Of a stretch of DNA of 57,438 nucleotides, positions 27,044 to 38,110 are shown piece after piece. Position 1 is the first letter of the stretch, and each line of letters opens with the position of its first letter. The stretch comes from Aurantiochytrium sp. KH105 (taxonomy: Eukaryota > Sar > Bigyra > Thraustochytrida > Thraustochytriidae), in the NCBI GenBank assembly GCA_003116975.1, contig BGKB01000272.1, positions 1 to 57,438 on the forward strand. The letters run 5' to 3'. The translations under genes and the position numbers were made by a program. The notes under the pieces were generated by a model. It had not been told where the DNA came from and did not search any database. It saw nothing but the letters and a program-made list of their open reading frames with translations.

Positions 27044-29181
27044 TGTTGATGGAGGGAGTCATGGTAAGCGTTGCCGTACATGGCCTGCGAGGATGGGTCC
27101 GAAGCGGCGCTGTAAAAGACGGCACCGTTGCTCTGCGGCGAGATGACGGGCGAAAAGGCGGCCGGCCCCGATCCGTGCTGCTGGCCAAGCGATGAGGCGC
27201 GCATGTCGGGCGAAGGCATGGGGGCGCCTCCATACGAGGACGAGGCCGATGAGGAATGCGCGCCCATGTTGGCCTGCGTCGGGCCGTTCGCGCTGTGGCC
27301 CGGTGTGTTCTCCATGAGTTGCATTTTGAGGTCAAATTGCGCCTGGAGCTCGGCAAGAGCTCCAGCAGAATACTCGGGCGGACGTCCGCCGCGCCATTCT
27401 TTGGCAAGGCGGAACTCGCTGAGGTGACGCAGAATCAAATATGCGGCGAGCGAGCGCGCGTGCTGCGAGCCCTGGATGGTGACAGCACGTCCGACAGACC
27501 CCGGGACAATTGGGGAGTCCTGGTCGATTTGGATGCGAGCGGAGGACATGTCTTGAAAACGCTTGATGCTGGCGCCATTCTTGCCAATGAGGTGAGGCAC
27601 AATGACAAAGGGAATGACGACCTTGATGAACTCCTGCTTGACGCCCTCTTCGAGGAGCTTCTCGTGCACGCGGCGCACAAGTTTTTGCTGTGCGTGAATG
27701 CAGTTGGCGACAGTACCCGTGATTGTAATGCGGCGCTCGGAAGAGCCGACGGGCATTTGCGAGGGCTTGGCGACCGAGACGGCAACGTTGGAGGAGCGCT
27801 CGAGATGGGAAATCCACGAACCCGATTTGCCAATGATGTGGCCAACCACGGTCTTTGAGCCTGGCACGAGCAGCACAAGCGTGCTCGACTTGGCGTCGGT
27901 GTCATCGCCAATGAATGTGTTAAAGGCGCGCTCGTTGTTGAGTGACGAGGCATCGGAGGTCTTTTGGCCCGAGGAAGATCCGGAGGACGCGGGCGAAGGT
28001 GAGGGCGCCCCATCGCGTGCGTTCCTCTTGGCGTGGGCGTTGGCATTAGCCGAGGCCGCCGCCGAGGGGAGACTATGGTGATGGTTCATGGGGCCGCCAG
28101 CTGCGGCGGTGGCAGGGGCGGAGGGAGGCATGCGCGACACAGCCGACATGTGGGTGGTTTCGGGGCCAAGACTGAGGCTGTTGCTGTGCGGACGCAAGTT
28201 GGCGGCGTTGAGGAGGCTGGCCATCGCAGCGGAATTGGCAGAGGCAGTGCCAGAGGGTGCCGAGTGCTGCCGATTGAGACGCGAGCCTGCGGCATGCGAG
28301 ACGGGTCGACGAGAGCTTTCGGCGTCCGTGGCGCCGCCCATTGCCTGAAGCGCGCCGAGGAGATAGTGGCGCGCAGCGGCGCGATCATTTTCCTTGGCGC
28401 GCAGCACAAAATCGACGAGGGCGAGGTGATCGTTTGCGGCAACAGAGGCACTCGAGAGCGAGAGGCCCCAAAGCGAATGGGCTGCCGAGGATGCGGCCGC
28501 GGTGGCGGACGATGTGTTGGCGTTGCTGGACGATGCGTGAGCATTGCCCATTTCCTTGGAGAAAGCGAATGGGGATGACGAGGCGGGGCCAAACGAGGAG
28601 CTCATCATGTCGATGCCCAGGAGGGGTGATGGCATGGCCGTGGACGGCTCGCTTTCGCGACCGATGTCAAGGCCAGGGAAAAAGTCGTGGGGCACGCTGG
28701 AGCGTTCGGGAGTGGCGGGCAGCCTGTTCACCTGGCGTTGCGCTTGGGCGGCGTCGACGTTCGCTTTGGCCATGCCATCGCGATGATTGGCGTCTTCGCT
28801 AGAGGAGGAGGTGTTGGACTTGTTGTTGTTGTGTGCCTTTGCGAGATTCTCGCTTGCGTCCGAGGGGTTGAACTTCCACGGCGAGGACGTGGCGTTGGTC
28901 GTTGGTGGCAGCGTCTGCTGCTGCTGCTGCTGCTGCTCTTGCGCAGCGTCCGGGACGGGCATGGACGACGTCGTGAGGTTGTTGTCGTTCTGGTTGCTGG
29001 TGCTGTTGAGGTCGTCCTCTGCGTCGACGACGTCTTGCGCTTCAGCGGCGGATGTCGCGGGCGCCAGGCTCGGCGACGCGGGCTGCGCCAGCGCCGCGCT
29101 CGCCGCGCTGGCCCCGTCTGCGGCGGGCGTGCCGCGCGCCCCCTTGGCCAGCACGCGCTCAGACCACGAGGCTGCGGACAT
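26830..29181 (-). CDS. KH-domain RNA-binding protein with long poly-Q
   Basis: The product is 783 residues from MSAASW (ATG 29179-29181, G at -3). The frame is open 246 codons further upstream, but that part is Arg/Ala/Pro-rich leader. Residues 1-430 are low-complexity, rich in Ser, Ala, Asn and Gln, with a Q7 run near 83. Two KH domains follow: KH1 at about 434-512 with the GXXG loop GKSG (451-454), and KH2 at about 518-590 with GKNG (533-536). The arrangement of paired KH domains resembles the NOVA/PCBP group of single-stranded RNA binders. The C-terminal third has a run of more than 20 Gln encoded by CAG/CAA at about 26983-27048, then His/Gln-rich sequence ending in HMY. A role in mRNA regulation or granule formation is plausible. 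Confidence 0.92.
26983..27048. repeat. Trinucleotide (CTG/TTG) tract coding poly-Q
   Basis: The tract is an almost pure CTG/TTG run on the + strand that encodes poly-Gln in the KH gene. Interruptions by TTG (CAA) would reduce slippage. Confidence 0.9.
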
Positions 29182-30121
29182 CCCGATCCTTCTCTCCAGC
29201 AGCCTCGCCTCGCCCGCTTCGCTGGCCTTCCTTCCTTGCTCCCGTGCTTGCTTGCTTCCTTCCTTCCCTGCCTGCCTCCTGCGCCGCCTGCGCCTCGCCC
29301 GCGCTCTTCCCGCGCTGCCGCCGCCGCGCGAGGCCTCGCTCAGCCACCTGGCCGCGCCGCCTCGTCTCCCAGCCTGTCTGCCGCTGCTCCGCGCCCTCTC
29401 CCTCTCCCTCTCGCGCCTTCCGCCTCGCTCAATCAATCGCTCAGTCGCTCGCGCGCCGCGCCCGCGCACGTGCCGCCGCGCCGCGCCCTGGACCGACGGC
29501 GCGAGGCAAGGCGCTCTGCTCTGCGCTGCGCTGCGCTGCGCTGCGCTGCGCTGCTCTGCGCGGCGGCGCGGCGGCGGCGCGGCGTGCCCGGCTTGCGTTG
29601 CGCGGGGAGGGAGCGCGAGGAGGCGGGAGGCGCGAGGGCGAGGAGGGGAGGGGCGAGATTGGATGCGGAGGCCGCTCGCCTGGCAGGGCAGGGAGGGGGT
29701 ATAGGCCAGTGTGCGCGCGCGATAGGCCAGTGTGCGGCGCGATAGCGCACTTGGCGCGGGACAGCAGTATCCTGGCTGGGGATGTGCACACCGCGGAGCC
29801 GCGGCGCGCGGACCGAGCGCGGCGCGGCGCGTAAGGGCGGCTAGGCGCGGGCTAGGCGCGGCGGGCGGGGCCTGGCTGCGAGGGGCGGGCAAAGGAGAGA
29901 GAGAGGGGCGGAGGTGCACGCGCGTTGCAGCGACAGCGAGGAGGGGCGGCGCAAACGTCGTGTTCTGCGAGGGCGGCGAAGGGGAAAAGGCGAAAATGTA
30001 AATCCATGCGCAGGTTACTCATTAGAGTGGCGGTGGACGGTCGCAGTTTGCGAGATAGGAAAGAGAGCTTCTCTGGGCGCGCCACACATGCTAATCGATT
30101 GATGCATGGATCGATTGATCG

Positions 30122-30152
30122 TGATTGATTGATTGATTGATTGATTGATCGA
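30122..30152. repeat. GATT tetranucleotide array
   Basis: About seven tandem GATT units are followed by ATCGATGG. Loose ATCGATTGAT copies precede it from 30095. Confidence 0.85.
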
Positions 30153-32244
30153 TGGAGAAGGGGAGGGAGTGTGCAGCAGGTGGCTCGTTCGCCGAGCGTG
30201 CAGTCAGTGTTCGGTCGATTGAGCGCGACCTTGAGAGAGAAGTAAGCAGGATCATCGACCAAGTCTGGCCGTGGAAGGAGACGCAGAGATTGTGACGACA
30301 GTGGAGGAGCAGAGAACGATTGTGATGACAATGCAATTGATTGATTGTCCGCCGCAAATGACCAAAGATCATGATGGCCGCACACACATGCTATACACAC
30401 CCAAAAGCAGTGGTGGCGGCAGCGGGGCCCCCGTGTGCGACATTGGAGGCTCCTTGAACATGAGGTCAGAACGAGTGGGGCTGACACGCGTGGCTGCGCG
30501 AGTGCCGATTTGATGCTGCTGGTGTTTGGCTAGCTGGCTCGTGCTTGGACCGATCGACGCACGAGCCGTCCACCACTCGTTCCTCTGCTCGTTCGTGATG
30601 GCTATCCGCACACGCATCGTCCCGGGCGAGCTTTCCTCTCGAGCGAGCGAGCGAGCGACCGTTCACCTGGCGGAAGATTAAACAGATGTATACTGCTGCG
30701 ACTCGGAGTTGCGACAATCGCGAGCATCTGCAGCAGCAAAATTCAGCCGGTTGCAAGCACAAGCACCCTTTCCTCCCCAGATCCTTCCCAAAATCCTCGT
30801 CTCCCTCGCAGTCGTCTGCATAATGGGCCTCGGGGAGGCGCCAACGAGGGACGCCTTGCCCCCGACGACCGTCACGTTCATGCAAGCAAGCAAAAGCGCT
30901 CGCTGTCGCTGCCACGGCAAGGTGTGCGCCGTGGCACGTGGCCTCCTTACCTTCATTTGCGAGTCGACCGGCCTCTGGCTAGCCTTGATGTCGGCAGCCG
31001 CCTGGCCGGCCAGGCACGGTGAACAATGCGCCGCCGCAAGTGGCCCTTGGCGCCATATTTCACTGGCCTGCGAAGGCAAAGGAAACTTTCAAACTGCCAG
31101 GCGAGGGCGCACACTCCCTCGCTGAGTCGCGCCAGGGCAGAGGGCGAGAAAGAAAAGAAAAGAAGAAACCAACGTCCACGCCACGATTGATCGCTGCTGA
31201 TCATCCAATCCACTTTCCCCCGCCGTCGCTTGCACGAAGGTCTGTCCCGCCCGCTCTTGGCTCTCTCGCTCGTTTTCTCCGGCCAGCCCGCTCTTGGCCC
31301 GCGCCCCGAGCGAAGGTAGCGAGGCCGAGGCCGCGGAGAGCCTATCTGCCTGCCTGCAGCGCGAGGAGGAGGAGGCGGGAAGACCGAACGGGTAGGCGGA
31401 GGCAGATCCCCATCGCTGAGCTTAGGCTGCGAGGCTGCGCCGGACCCGCGCCCGCGTACCTTCCTCCCTTCCTCCTTCCCGCCGCCGCGGAGCAAGCACC
31501 GCGCCGCGAGCCCCGGCAGGCGCGCGGACGACGAGCCGCGACGCAGCGCGCCCGCGCGAGCAAGCGAGCGAGCGAGCGAGCGAGGCCGCGCAGCGCGCAC
31601 GTGCCGCGCGCTGCACGTGCCGCGCGCCTCATTCAAACTCGTGCATCCATCCGTCCATCCATACATTCGTTCGCCGCGCTCTCTGCAGCCGGCGAGCGAG
31701 CTGCAGCCGTCTGCAGCCGGGCCCGACCTCGTCCGCGCCGCGCAGCTCCTCGCTCCCCCCTCGCTGCCTCGCTGCCTCCCTCCCTCGCGGCGTCCCTCGC
31801 TGCCTCCCTCGCCCGCGGGCCCGTGCGTGCGTGCACGAGCTGAGCGCGCGCCTCGCCGGCCGGGCCAGGCCATACTTTCATCGCGCGCGAGCTAGCCAAG
31901 CCCGCCCGGGCCGTTCTGGGCGCGAGCCAGCAAGCGAGCGAGCGAGCGAGCGAGTGAGGGTCCTCGCGCTGTGCCCTGCCGCGGACTTCTCGCCGGCCGT
32001 CGATAACCGCGAACGCGAGCGAGCAGACCGGCTCGCCTCGGCCGGCGTGGACCTGCCTGCGCTGAGAAGAAGAAGAAGAAGGGGCTCGCGAAAGGCGTCA
32101 CGCCGGCGCGTGCTTGCTCTTGGTGGAAGCCCGAGAGCGAGCGAAGGCAGGGCGTTGGATGCCAAGGGCGCAGACCCGCTCGGCGGCAGCGAGGCAGTAG
32201 CGGGGCAGGGGCGCAAGAGACACGCCCTTCGCCTGCGAAAACCT

Positions 32245-32265
32245 CCCCCCCCCCCCCCCCCCCCC
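32245..32265. repeat. Poly-C run of 21
   Basis: An uninterrupted run of 21 C lies 47 bp before the Tudor-ankyrin start codon, within its presumed 5' leader. Its exact length may be affected by sequencing error. Confidence 0.85.
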
Positions 32266-32311
32266 TCGGCGGCGTCGTCCCCCACGGGGGGCGCGAAGAG
32301 AAGAGGAGAAG

Positions 32312-33547
32312 ATGCCGCGCAACCACGAGCCGGTGGCGTACTATGACCACAGCAAGAGAAAGAAGAGGCACGACCCCGAGGTGGGCAAGCTGACGCGCAA
32401 CTACTGGGACCTGAGCTCCGACGAGGACGAGGACGCGCGCGAGGCCGACGAAGAAGACTCGGGCGCCAGCAGCCAAGCCGCCCCCGTGCGCCTGCAAAAG
32501 GAGGAGCGCTTTCGCCTCGGCGAGCGCTGCCGCGCCCTCTTCCACGACAACGACAGCTTTTACCCCGCAGAAATCATCGAAGTGCTCCCGCTCGACTTTT
32601 CAGGCTTCAAGTTCTCGTACACGGTGCAGTTTTTGAAGAACGGCACCGTCCAGCACGATACGCGCCAGGTCGACCTGCAAAGAGCCTTTTATGCCCGCAA
32701 CAAGTCGCCCCTCCTCGCAGCCGGGGCCGCCTGTCGCGCCGTGAACCACGATACAGACGAATTCGCCAACGCCTCTGTGGTGCGCGCGAGTCACGGCTCG
32801 CGCGGACTGTACACGGTCCGCTTTACCCAGACTGGCGACGAGCAGACCCATACCAAGCCCAGTGAGATCCAGCCCAACGAGCTGCTCCCCACACTGGACA
32901 CCGAGGGCGACGATGACTTTGACGACGCCGAGGACTCTGCAGCGGCCAAACACGGAAAGGGAAAGCTCTCGCGACTGAATATCGGACGACGGCTGCGACA
33001 CGGCAAGAGCAAGAACAGCGGGATCGAGACCATTTGGACGCGGGCGCGTCGGGGCGACGCCGACGCCGTCATGCGGTTCATCGCTCACGACCACGTAGAC
33101 ATTGACGAACCCGAGCCCTGCAGTAGTGGGCCCGAAGGAAAGCGGACAGCCTTGTATTTTGCGGCCAAGCACGGTCACCTCAGTTTGGTCAAGCGCCTCC
33201 TGCAGGCCGGTGCCCAGGACCTCGACGGCTATGTGCTGCTCGACGCTGCGCCCGAGGTCAAAGACTTTCTCTCTGACTATGGATTCGGCAAGACCTCTCG
33301 CGACGCCAGGGTTCTTGTCCGCACGGGCACGGATCGGATATCTGGCGAGTCCACGCTCGAGGCCGTGCACGTGCTTTCTCCCGAAGAAGCGAGTGGGAGT
33401 GTCACATCGAGCTCTCTTTCCAACAGCGACACTCGTCGCAGCAGTGGATCTCATAGAAGCAGCACTTCGTCGTTTTTGCGTCGGAGCATTCTCCGCGCGA
33501 AACGCTCGAGCCACCGTGGCCCACATGAGATTGATGGCCAGTTGTAA
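32312..33547 (+). CDS. Tudor-like and ankyrin-repeat protein
   Basis: The product is 411 residues. Residues 1-60 are charged and acidic. Two similar 55-residue modules follow at about 66-124 and 135-192. Each begins with a CRA motif (GERCRALFHDNDSFYPAEII; CRAVNHDTDEFANASVV) and contains a YTVQF or YTVRF strand, the pattern of Tudor/Agenet-type domains that read methylated residues. Residues 238-320 contain ankyrin helices (GDADAVMRFIAHDHVDID; TALYFAAKHGHLSLVKRLLQ). The tail is Ser/Arg-rich. A chromatin or RNP adaptor role is plausible. The Tudor assignment rests on pattern; a simple beta-barrel of another family is possible. The start ATG is preceded by GAGAAG at 32305-32311 and the first conserved module lies well inside, so an upstream start is not needed. 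Confidence 0.78.
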   Translation: MPRNHEPVAYYDHSKRKKRHDPEVGKLTRNYWDLSSDEDEDAREADEEDSGASSQAAPVRLQKEERFRLGERCRALFHDNDSFYPAEIIEVLPLDFSGFKFSYTVQFLKNGTVQHDTRQVDLQRAFYARNKSPLLAAGAACRAVNHDTDEFANASVVRASHGSRGLYTVRFTQTGDEQTHTKPSEIQPNELLPTLDTEGDDDFDDAEDSAAAKHGKGKLSRLNIGRRLRHGKSKNSGIETIWTRARRGDADAVMRFIAHDHVDIDEPEPCSSGPEGKRTALYFAAKHGHLSLVKRLLQAGAQDLDGYVLLDAAPEVKDFLSDYGFGKTSRDARVLVRTGTDRISGESTLEAVHVLSPEEASGSVTSSSLSNSDTRRSSGSHRSSTSSFLRRSILRAKRSSHRGPHEIDGQL

Positions 33548-34578
33548 CACTTGTTTGGGTGGATCTACTTCTTTCTATTCCCTGAGCGGATGAGTTTGGA
33601 CTTTGCCGTCTCTCTACATGATGCCGTGCAAACGTGAACTTATTCGCCTCCTATCATCATCATCATTTGTGATCATTACAGAACCAGCCCCTTCACGTAG
33701 ATATACCACTTTTTTTTTCAAATCCTTTGTTTCCTTTGCATTTGCGATTTTCTCTGTTGTTTTGTTATCGTATAGGAAACAGTCTTCGCGGTAAGCCCGC
33801 GGCAGGGCAAAAGACGTCTTTGGCTACAGTAGGGGGCTTGGCATATCATCTGAACCCTCAAGCACGCTCAAGGAGATGGCTCAGAAACGCTTCGAGCACA
33901 CTGCTTTCAATTGTTGAAAAGAGTCCAAGCATGAGATTTTCAATTTCGAATTTCTCCAATTCGCCTTTGCGCGCTGGAAGTTGAATGCAAGGAACCCCAG
34001 AAAAAGAAGAGGAAGAAGACACAGAGGAAGAACCCGACAATTTTGGCGATGGCTATTATAGTAGTCGTGGCGTAATTCCTACCACCCAGCCCGCACCGCC
34101 TCGCGCGACGAAGCCGCTTTGTATAACACCATGTTCTTCTTTGCATCTTACGTTATACCGGCAGCGAAAAGCTGTGACTGGCTGCATACACATTTTATGA
34201 TCAAAGTTTTGCAAAACAACAAGAGCATACGAGAGCATCTGTATTTCCGAACTTGCCAAAGTTGTCAAAGTTGGTGGCAACAACTCGAAAATCAGTGACG
34301 ACAAGACGCGACTCCCTTGTCATTATAAAAGCCTCTTTCAAGTCCAGGTATACATCGTTCCTTTTGTCCCTACCAGACGCCCAGATTCAACATGTTCGTA
34401 TCATGGATGATCGAAACAAAAACACGACGAGTCGCCGTCAGCTGTCCTTTCTGTTCGCCATCAACTTCAACTCGACAGAATAAAAAAAACAGAGAGTTGC
34501 AGACGCCAAGGACGCGCGCGCGCGCACGCCAGAGGCGCGCACGCACGTCGGGAGAAGAGCGGGTGTGAGCGTGGCGGG
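33548..34578. other. AT-richer spacer with an exon-like minus ORF
   Basis: This lies between two + genes. At 33858-34040 a minus-strand frame ends in a credible amphipathic stretch (ELEKFEIENLMLGLFSTIES and on) but has no proper ATG at its start and a TAG just upstream. CATTATAAAAGCC at 34320-34332 is a TATA-like match about 250 bp before the RBMX2 start. Confidence 0.4.
34324..34330 (+). promoter_or_regulatory. TATA-like sequence upstream of RBMX2
   Basis: TATAAAA occurs about 250 bp before the RBMX2 ATG. The distance leaves room for a leader of roughly 220 nt. It may be chance in AT-rich DNA. Confidence 0.3.
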
Positions 34579-35640
34579 ATGGCCGGAAACAGACGGGCCA
34601 TCGAAGCCCTGAACGCTGAAGAGCTCCGACGCGGCATCGCCGGCAACCTGCGCGCTTCATGGCACGCAGACTATCGCGACACCTCGTGGGTCTTTCTGGG
34701 CGGCCTGGAGAAGTCGCTGAGCGAGGGAGACGTTCTCTGCGTGTTCAGCCAGGTCGGAGAAGTGGAGGACCTGCATCTCGTCCGCGACGAAGACACGGGC
34801 GAAAGCAGAGGATTTGCCTTTCTCAAGTATGAGGATTGGCGCAGCACCGTGCTCGCCGTCGACAATTTCAACAGCATCACCCTCCTGGGACGACAGATTC
34901 ACGTTGACCACACGCGGTACGAGCGGCCCCAAAAGAAAAAGGATGAAGAAGCGAAGTTGAGTATTGTAGAGCGTGCTGCCTTGCAGAGACCCGGGCATGC
35001 ATACATTGGCAAGGAAATCGAGGGAGCTCACAATCTTGACAACGGCGTCAACCCGTTCGCCCGGGTCGAGGAACAAACGACGACAACAGAAACAGAGACA
35101 GATACGCAGGCACATGATGGCAACTCGGGCAAGAGCAAGGAAAGGAAGAGGAGCAAGGATTCCGACAAGAAGAGAAAGAAGAAAAAGAAGAAAAAGGACA
35201 GCAAGAAGAGCGGGTCGCGCGATCGAAGCTCCAGACGGAAGCGTCGGCGCGAGACGGGACATGATGCCGGTGGAGAAGAGGACGCAGAAGAAGATGTTGA
35301 CCGGGCGAAACCTGACCGCTCTTATGCCGCCTCGGAACGAAGCTTGTCGCGTGAGCGACGGCAGCGGCACGCAAAGGAAAGCAAGAAGAAGAAAAGGAAA
35401 AAGGAGAGGTCCAAGGACGCAAAAGATAGGGACCGCAAGCGTGAAAAGCACAAACGGAGACGAACGGACGAAGCTGACCTTTCTTCTGCATCTGCGCAGC
35501 TGCCCGGCGCAACCTCGTCTTCAGGTTCAGGTGCTGTTGCGACGCCAGCGGCATCTGTTGCGGTGGCCGAAACAGCCCTCGAAAAGCGGAGAAGACTCGC
35601 AGCGCTTGCGAATCTCCCACCCACAGGATGGATGGGATGA
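34579..35640 (+). CDS. RBMX2: U2 snRNP/RES complex RNA-binding protein RBMX2/Ist3
   Basis: The product is 353 residues. The N-terminal 30 residues (IEALNAEELRRGI, then SWHADYRDTSW) are characteristic of RBMX2/Ist3 (yeast Snu17). The RRM spans about 36-114 with RNP2 VFLGGL at 38-43 and RNP1 RGFAFLKY at 77-84. It also has the family signature AVDNFNSITLLGRQIHVDH. This protein is the core of the RES complex (with Bud13 and Pml1) in the activated spliceosome and aids splicing and nuclear pre-mRNA retention. Residues 165-300 are a Lys/Arg/Ser/Asp-rich disordered tail. The C-terminus has a conserved-looking ALANLPPTGWMG. Its presence shows that introns exist in this genome even though these genes appear intronless. 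Confidence 0.93.
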   Translation: MAGNRRAIEALNAEELRRGIAGNLRASWHADYRDTSWVFLGGLEKSLSEGDVLCVFSQVGEVEDLHLVRDEDTGESRGFAFLKYEDWRSTVLAVDNFNSITLLGRQIHVDHTRYERPQKKKDEEAKLSIVERAALQRPGHAYIGKEIEGAHNLDNGVNPFARVEEQTTTTETETDTQAHDGNSGKSKERKRSKDSDKKRKKKKKKKDSKKSGSRDRSSRRKRRRETGHDAGGEEDAEEDVDRAKPDRSYAASERSLSRERRQRHAKESKKKKRKKERSKDAKDRDRKREKHKRRRTDEADLSSASAQLPGATSSSGSGAVATPAASVAVAETALEKRRRLAALANLPPTGWMG

Positions 35641-35923
35641 TGCTTGCATCGTTAAAGCGGTCGCTGTGGGCTAGGCCAGTACAAAACAAGGAAACAACAA
35701 CGCAAAGCGCTTGTGTTTTGGAGGCGGAGCGTGCTCTGAGGTATAAAGCTGATTGAAAATAAAATTTGACAAGGAACGGAGAGATCGGAAGGAGGAATGA
35801 AAGAATCGCGAGCTGTGTTCAAACTACTAATCTATCTATGTATGTATATATGCATGCATGGTCTCTCTTCCGCGTGCTTCCTTTCGCTTTTTTCGAATTC
35901 TCAAAAAAGTGAAAAGAAAAGAA

Positions 35924-38110
35924 TTACGCAGAGGATGAAGCGTCAGAGACCGGCGAGGGAGAGCGCGAAGACTTGCCGTTGGCAATAGCCGCGACGCTTT
36001 CCTCGACCACAGCACGTGCCATTTCGGGGTCGGCATTGGGTCGAAGAATGCCGCGCTTCTTAAAGTACTTTTGCGCGTGAGTGCGAACCTGGACCACTGT
36101 CCGCGTCTTGACCACGTTGGCAATGGCGGTCCAATGTTTGGTTCCGTACTTGGCAATACCCGAAAGGAAGCGTGCGTGTTCCTCATTCGTCCACCTTCCA
36201 GTGTTTTCCGTGCCGGGCACAGCCCCACTAATGGGCCGTCCATTGCTGTAGCTCTTGGGCACAGCAAAGGTGTTGTCCGACTTGGGTTCACTGGCATGGG
36301 ACCCGAGGCTTTCCATGCTTTGGCTACGCTGCATCTGTGCCGAGAGGACGTGCGCGAGCGCTGAGGGGTTCGTAAAGAGCCCGTACGATGAGGCTTGGTT
36401 GTTGGATACTTGGTTTGCGGCCGAATAGCCGTGGACAGCCGCAGCAGATGCGTTGGTGGCCTGTGCGTCGCGCGTGGCTAGCGTGCGCTGCAGATCGGGG
36501 TCCGCAAGTTGTTGGAGAAGATGTTGTTTGAGCATAAACGCCGAGTTTCCCGAGTTGCCAAACGAAGGCGCAGCTTCCGCACTTGACGACCGCGATGGCT
36601 GCTGCAGCTGGTGGTGTTGGTGCCCTTGCCCTTGCTGCTGCTGCTGCTGCGGTAGGAAACGCTGTTGCTCATGTTGTTGTTGATGCTGCTGTTGCTGGCT
36701 GGCCAAAAGGCGCACAAAGAGTGCTTGCGCTTCCGGCAAGGGCAGCGAGGAGTGGCTGCGCTCGAGAGACGAAGTCGACGAGGAAGAAACAGAAGCGTAA
36801 CCCGAAGGGGCCGAGGGCTGGGGCCTGCTGCTCGATTGATGTCCCTGTGTAAAGAGGGAGGAGAGCGGCGCCGGGGACTCGGGCGGGGACGCAGAAGGCG
36901 AGGGCGACTTTGAGGTGGCGTGAGAAGCGCTCGCTGACGGGCGACGCGCGTTGAGGGGTCGCGTCATGGTTTCGGCGTTGCCGTGATGCAGATTTTGAGA
37001 CTGAGACTGGGTCTCGTTCTGGTTCTGGTTCTTGTTTTGGCTCTGGTGCTGAAACTGCGACACGAGACGCGCAGTCTCCTGCATGAGTGCAGCGTTCATT
37101 TGCTGGTTGAGCTCGAGCTTGCGCATGAGGTTCTCCTGGTCAGCCTTGAAGCGTTGCAACAGCTTCATCTGTTCTGCACCATCTTCGCCCTTGGCGCCGG
37201 CTTCGAGACTGAGCGCGTTGACGGCCTGGAGACGATGCTGCTGCTGCTGCTGCTGCTGCTGTTGCTGCTGTTGCTGTTGGATGAGCATGGCGAGGACGTT
37301 GCTGGGGTCTTCGTTGGCAGCAGCAGCGGCGAGGCGTTGTTGGCGCTGGTTTTCCTGGTTCTGCTGCTGCTGCGGCTGCTGCTGAAGCGGCTGCCGGTTC
37401 GTGTGCAGGTTCTGTTGGCTGAGCAGACGTTGGAGAAGGTTGAGGCGATCGTCGTGGGGAAGTTGCGAGACCTGCTGGGCGCCAAACTTGTTGGAGACGA
37501 GTTCAAAGGCAGAGGAGAGTGCGGGACTGGCAGCGCGCTCTTCAGCCTCTGCGTTGGCCTTGATCTCGCGTTCAAGCGCGCGCCAGCGGGCCTCGACTTC
37601 GTGTGCGGCACGCCAGGGAAAGGCGGTGGAGGAGATGATCTCGATGGCGGAACCGGGAAGGCTCATTTGGTGCTTGAGGCGCTCATCCTCCTGCTCGCTC
37701 CAGGGTGCGTCTTTGAAGCGGCGCTTGAGGTCAAAGGCGCGGGCCCTGTACTCTTGCGGCGAGTGTTCGTGTCCGAGCTGGCGCGCCACTGCGTCGAAGT
37801 CGGTGGTCTCGAGGTCGCGTCCGCGCACGGCCCAGCCGAGCGCGAGGTCCTGCACGAGCGTCCACTTCGCCGCTGCGTGCGGGTCGCGTTCGCTTTCGCC
37901 GCTCCTGCGTCTGCGCAGCGGCTGCTGGTCGGCGTGCGCGTCATCGTGCTCGTGCTCATGCTGGTTCCACGCCGCCATGCGTTGCTGCTCGTGGTGCGGC
38001 TGCTGCTGCTGCTCCCGCTGCTGCTGCGGCTGCTGCTGCTGCTGCTGCTGCTGGCGCGGCCGCTTGACGCCGATGCGGCGCGCGAGGCCCGCGGGCGCCA
38101 CCGCGTCCAT
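35924..38110 (-). CDS. Poly-Q MYB transcription factor of the THAQKYF type
   Basis: The product is 728 residues from MDAVAP, the first true ATG (CACGACGCTCGCGACCATGG context); the frame upstream contains only a GTG. Near 638-687 lies a single MYB repeat (GRWTNEEHARFLSGIAKYG; KHWTAIANVV; VRTHAQKYF). THAQKYF at 677-683 is a variant of the SHAQKYF signature of plant and protist single-MYB factors that bind GATA-like sites. A second, diverged SANT-like region lies at about 60-175 (KWTLVQDLALGWAVRGRDL; PWSEQEDERLKHQ). The rest is low-complexity with many Gln runs, including about 13 Gln encoded near 37230-37280, consistent with an activation domain. The leader on the other side is GC-rich with TCTG repeats. 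Confidence 0.9.
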   Translation of the reverse strand: MDAVAPAGLARRIGVKRPRQQQQQQQQPQQQREQQQQPHHEQQRMAAWNQHEHEHDDAHADQQPLRRRRSGESERDPHAAAKWTLVQDLALGWAVRGRDLETTDFDAVARQLGHEHSPQEYRARAFDLKRRFKDAPWSEQEDERLKHQMSLPGSAIEIISSTAFPWRAAHEVEARWRALEREIKANAEAEERAASPALSSAFELVSNKFGAQQVSQLPHDDRLNLLQRLLSQQNLHTNRQPLQQQPQQQQNQENQRQQRLAAAAANEDPSNVLAMLIQQQQQQQQQQQQQQHRLQAVNALSLEAGAKGEDGAEQMKLLQRFKADQENLMRKLELNQQMNAALMQETARLVSQFQHQSQNKNQNQNETQSQSQNLHHGNAETMTRPLNARRPSASASHATSKSPSPSASPPESPAPLSSLFTQGHQSSSRPQPSAPSGYASVSSSSTSSLERSHSSLPLPEAQALFVRLLASQQQQHQQQHEQQRFLPQQQQQQGQGHQHHQLQQPSRSSSAEAAPSFGNSGNSAFMLKQHLLQQLADPDLQRTLATRDAQATNASAAAVHGYSAANQVSNNQASSYGLFTNPSALAHVLSAQMQRSQSMESLGSHASEPKSDNTFAVPKSYSNGRPISGAVPGTENTGRWTNEEHARFLSGIAKYGTKHWTAIANVVKTRTVVQVRTHAQKYFKKRGILRPNADPEMARAVVEESVAAIANGKSSRSPSPVSDASSSA

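Larger units (their letters stand above)
29182..32311. other. 3.1-kb spacer between divergent KH and Tudor-ankyrin genes
   Basis: Both genes read outward from this interval. Its outer parts are extremely GC-rich leaders, with pentanucleotide repeats (GCTGC at about 29519-29560) and GAGC runs at 31560-31585 and 31932-31953. The centre (30000-30700) is more AT-rich and contains a GATT array. Every ORF here is Arg/Ala/Ser/Pro-rich or Cys-rich in the manner of noncoding DNA. I see no intact gene. Confidence 0.5.

Noticed and set aside
28687..29745. 352-residue + strand ORF opposite the KH gene leader
   Set aside because: Arg/Ala/Pro-rich translation of GC-rich leader; no domain and no conserved pattern.
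30110..30152. GATT array considered as a CRISPR-like or satellite locus
   Set aside because: It is a simple tetranucleotide run without unique spacers.
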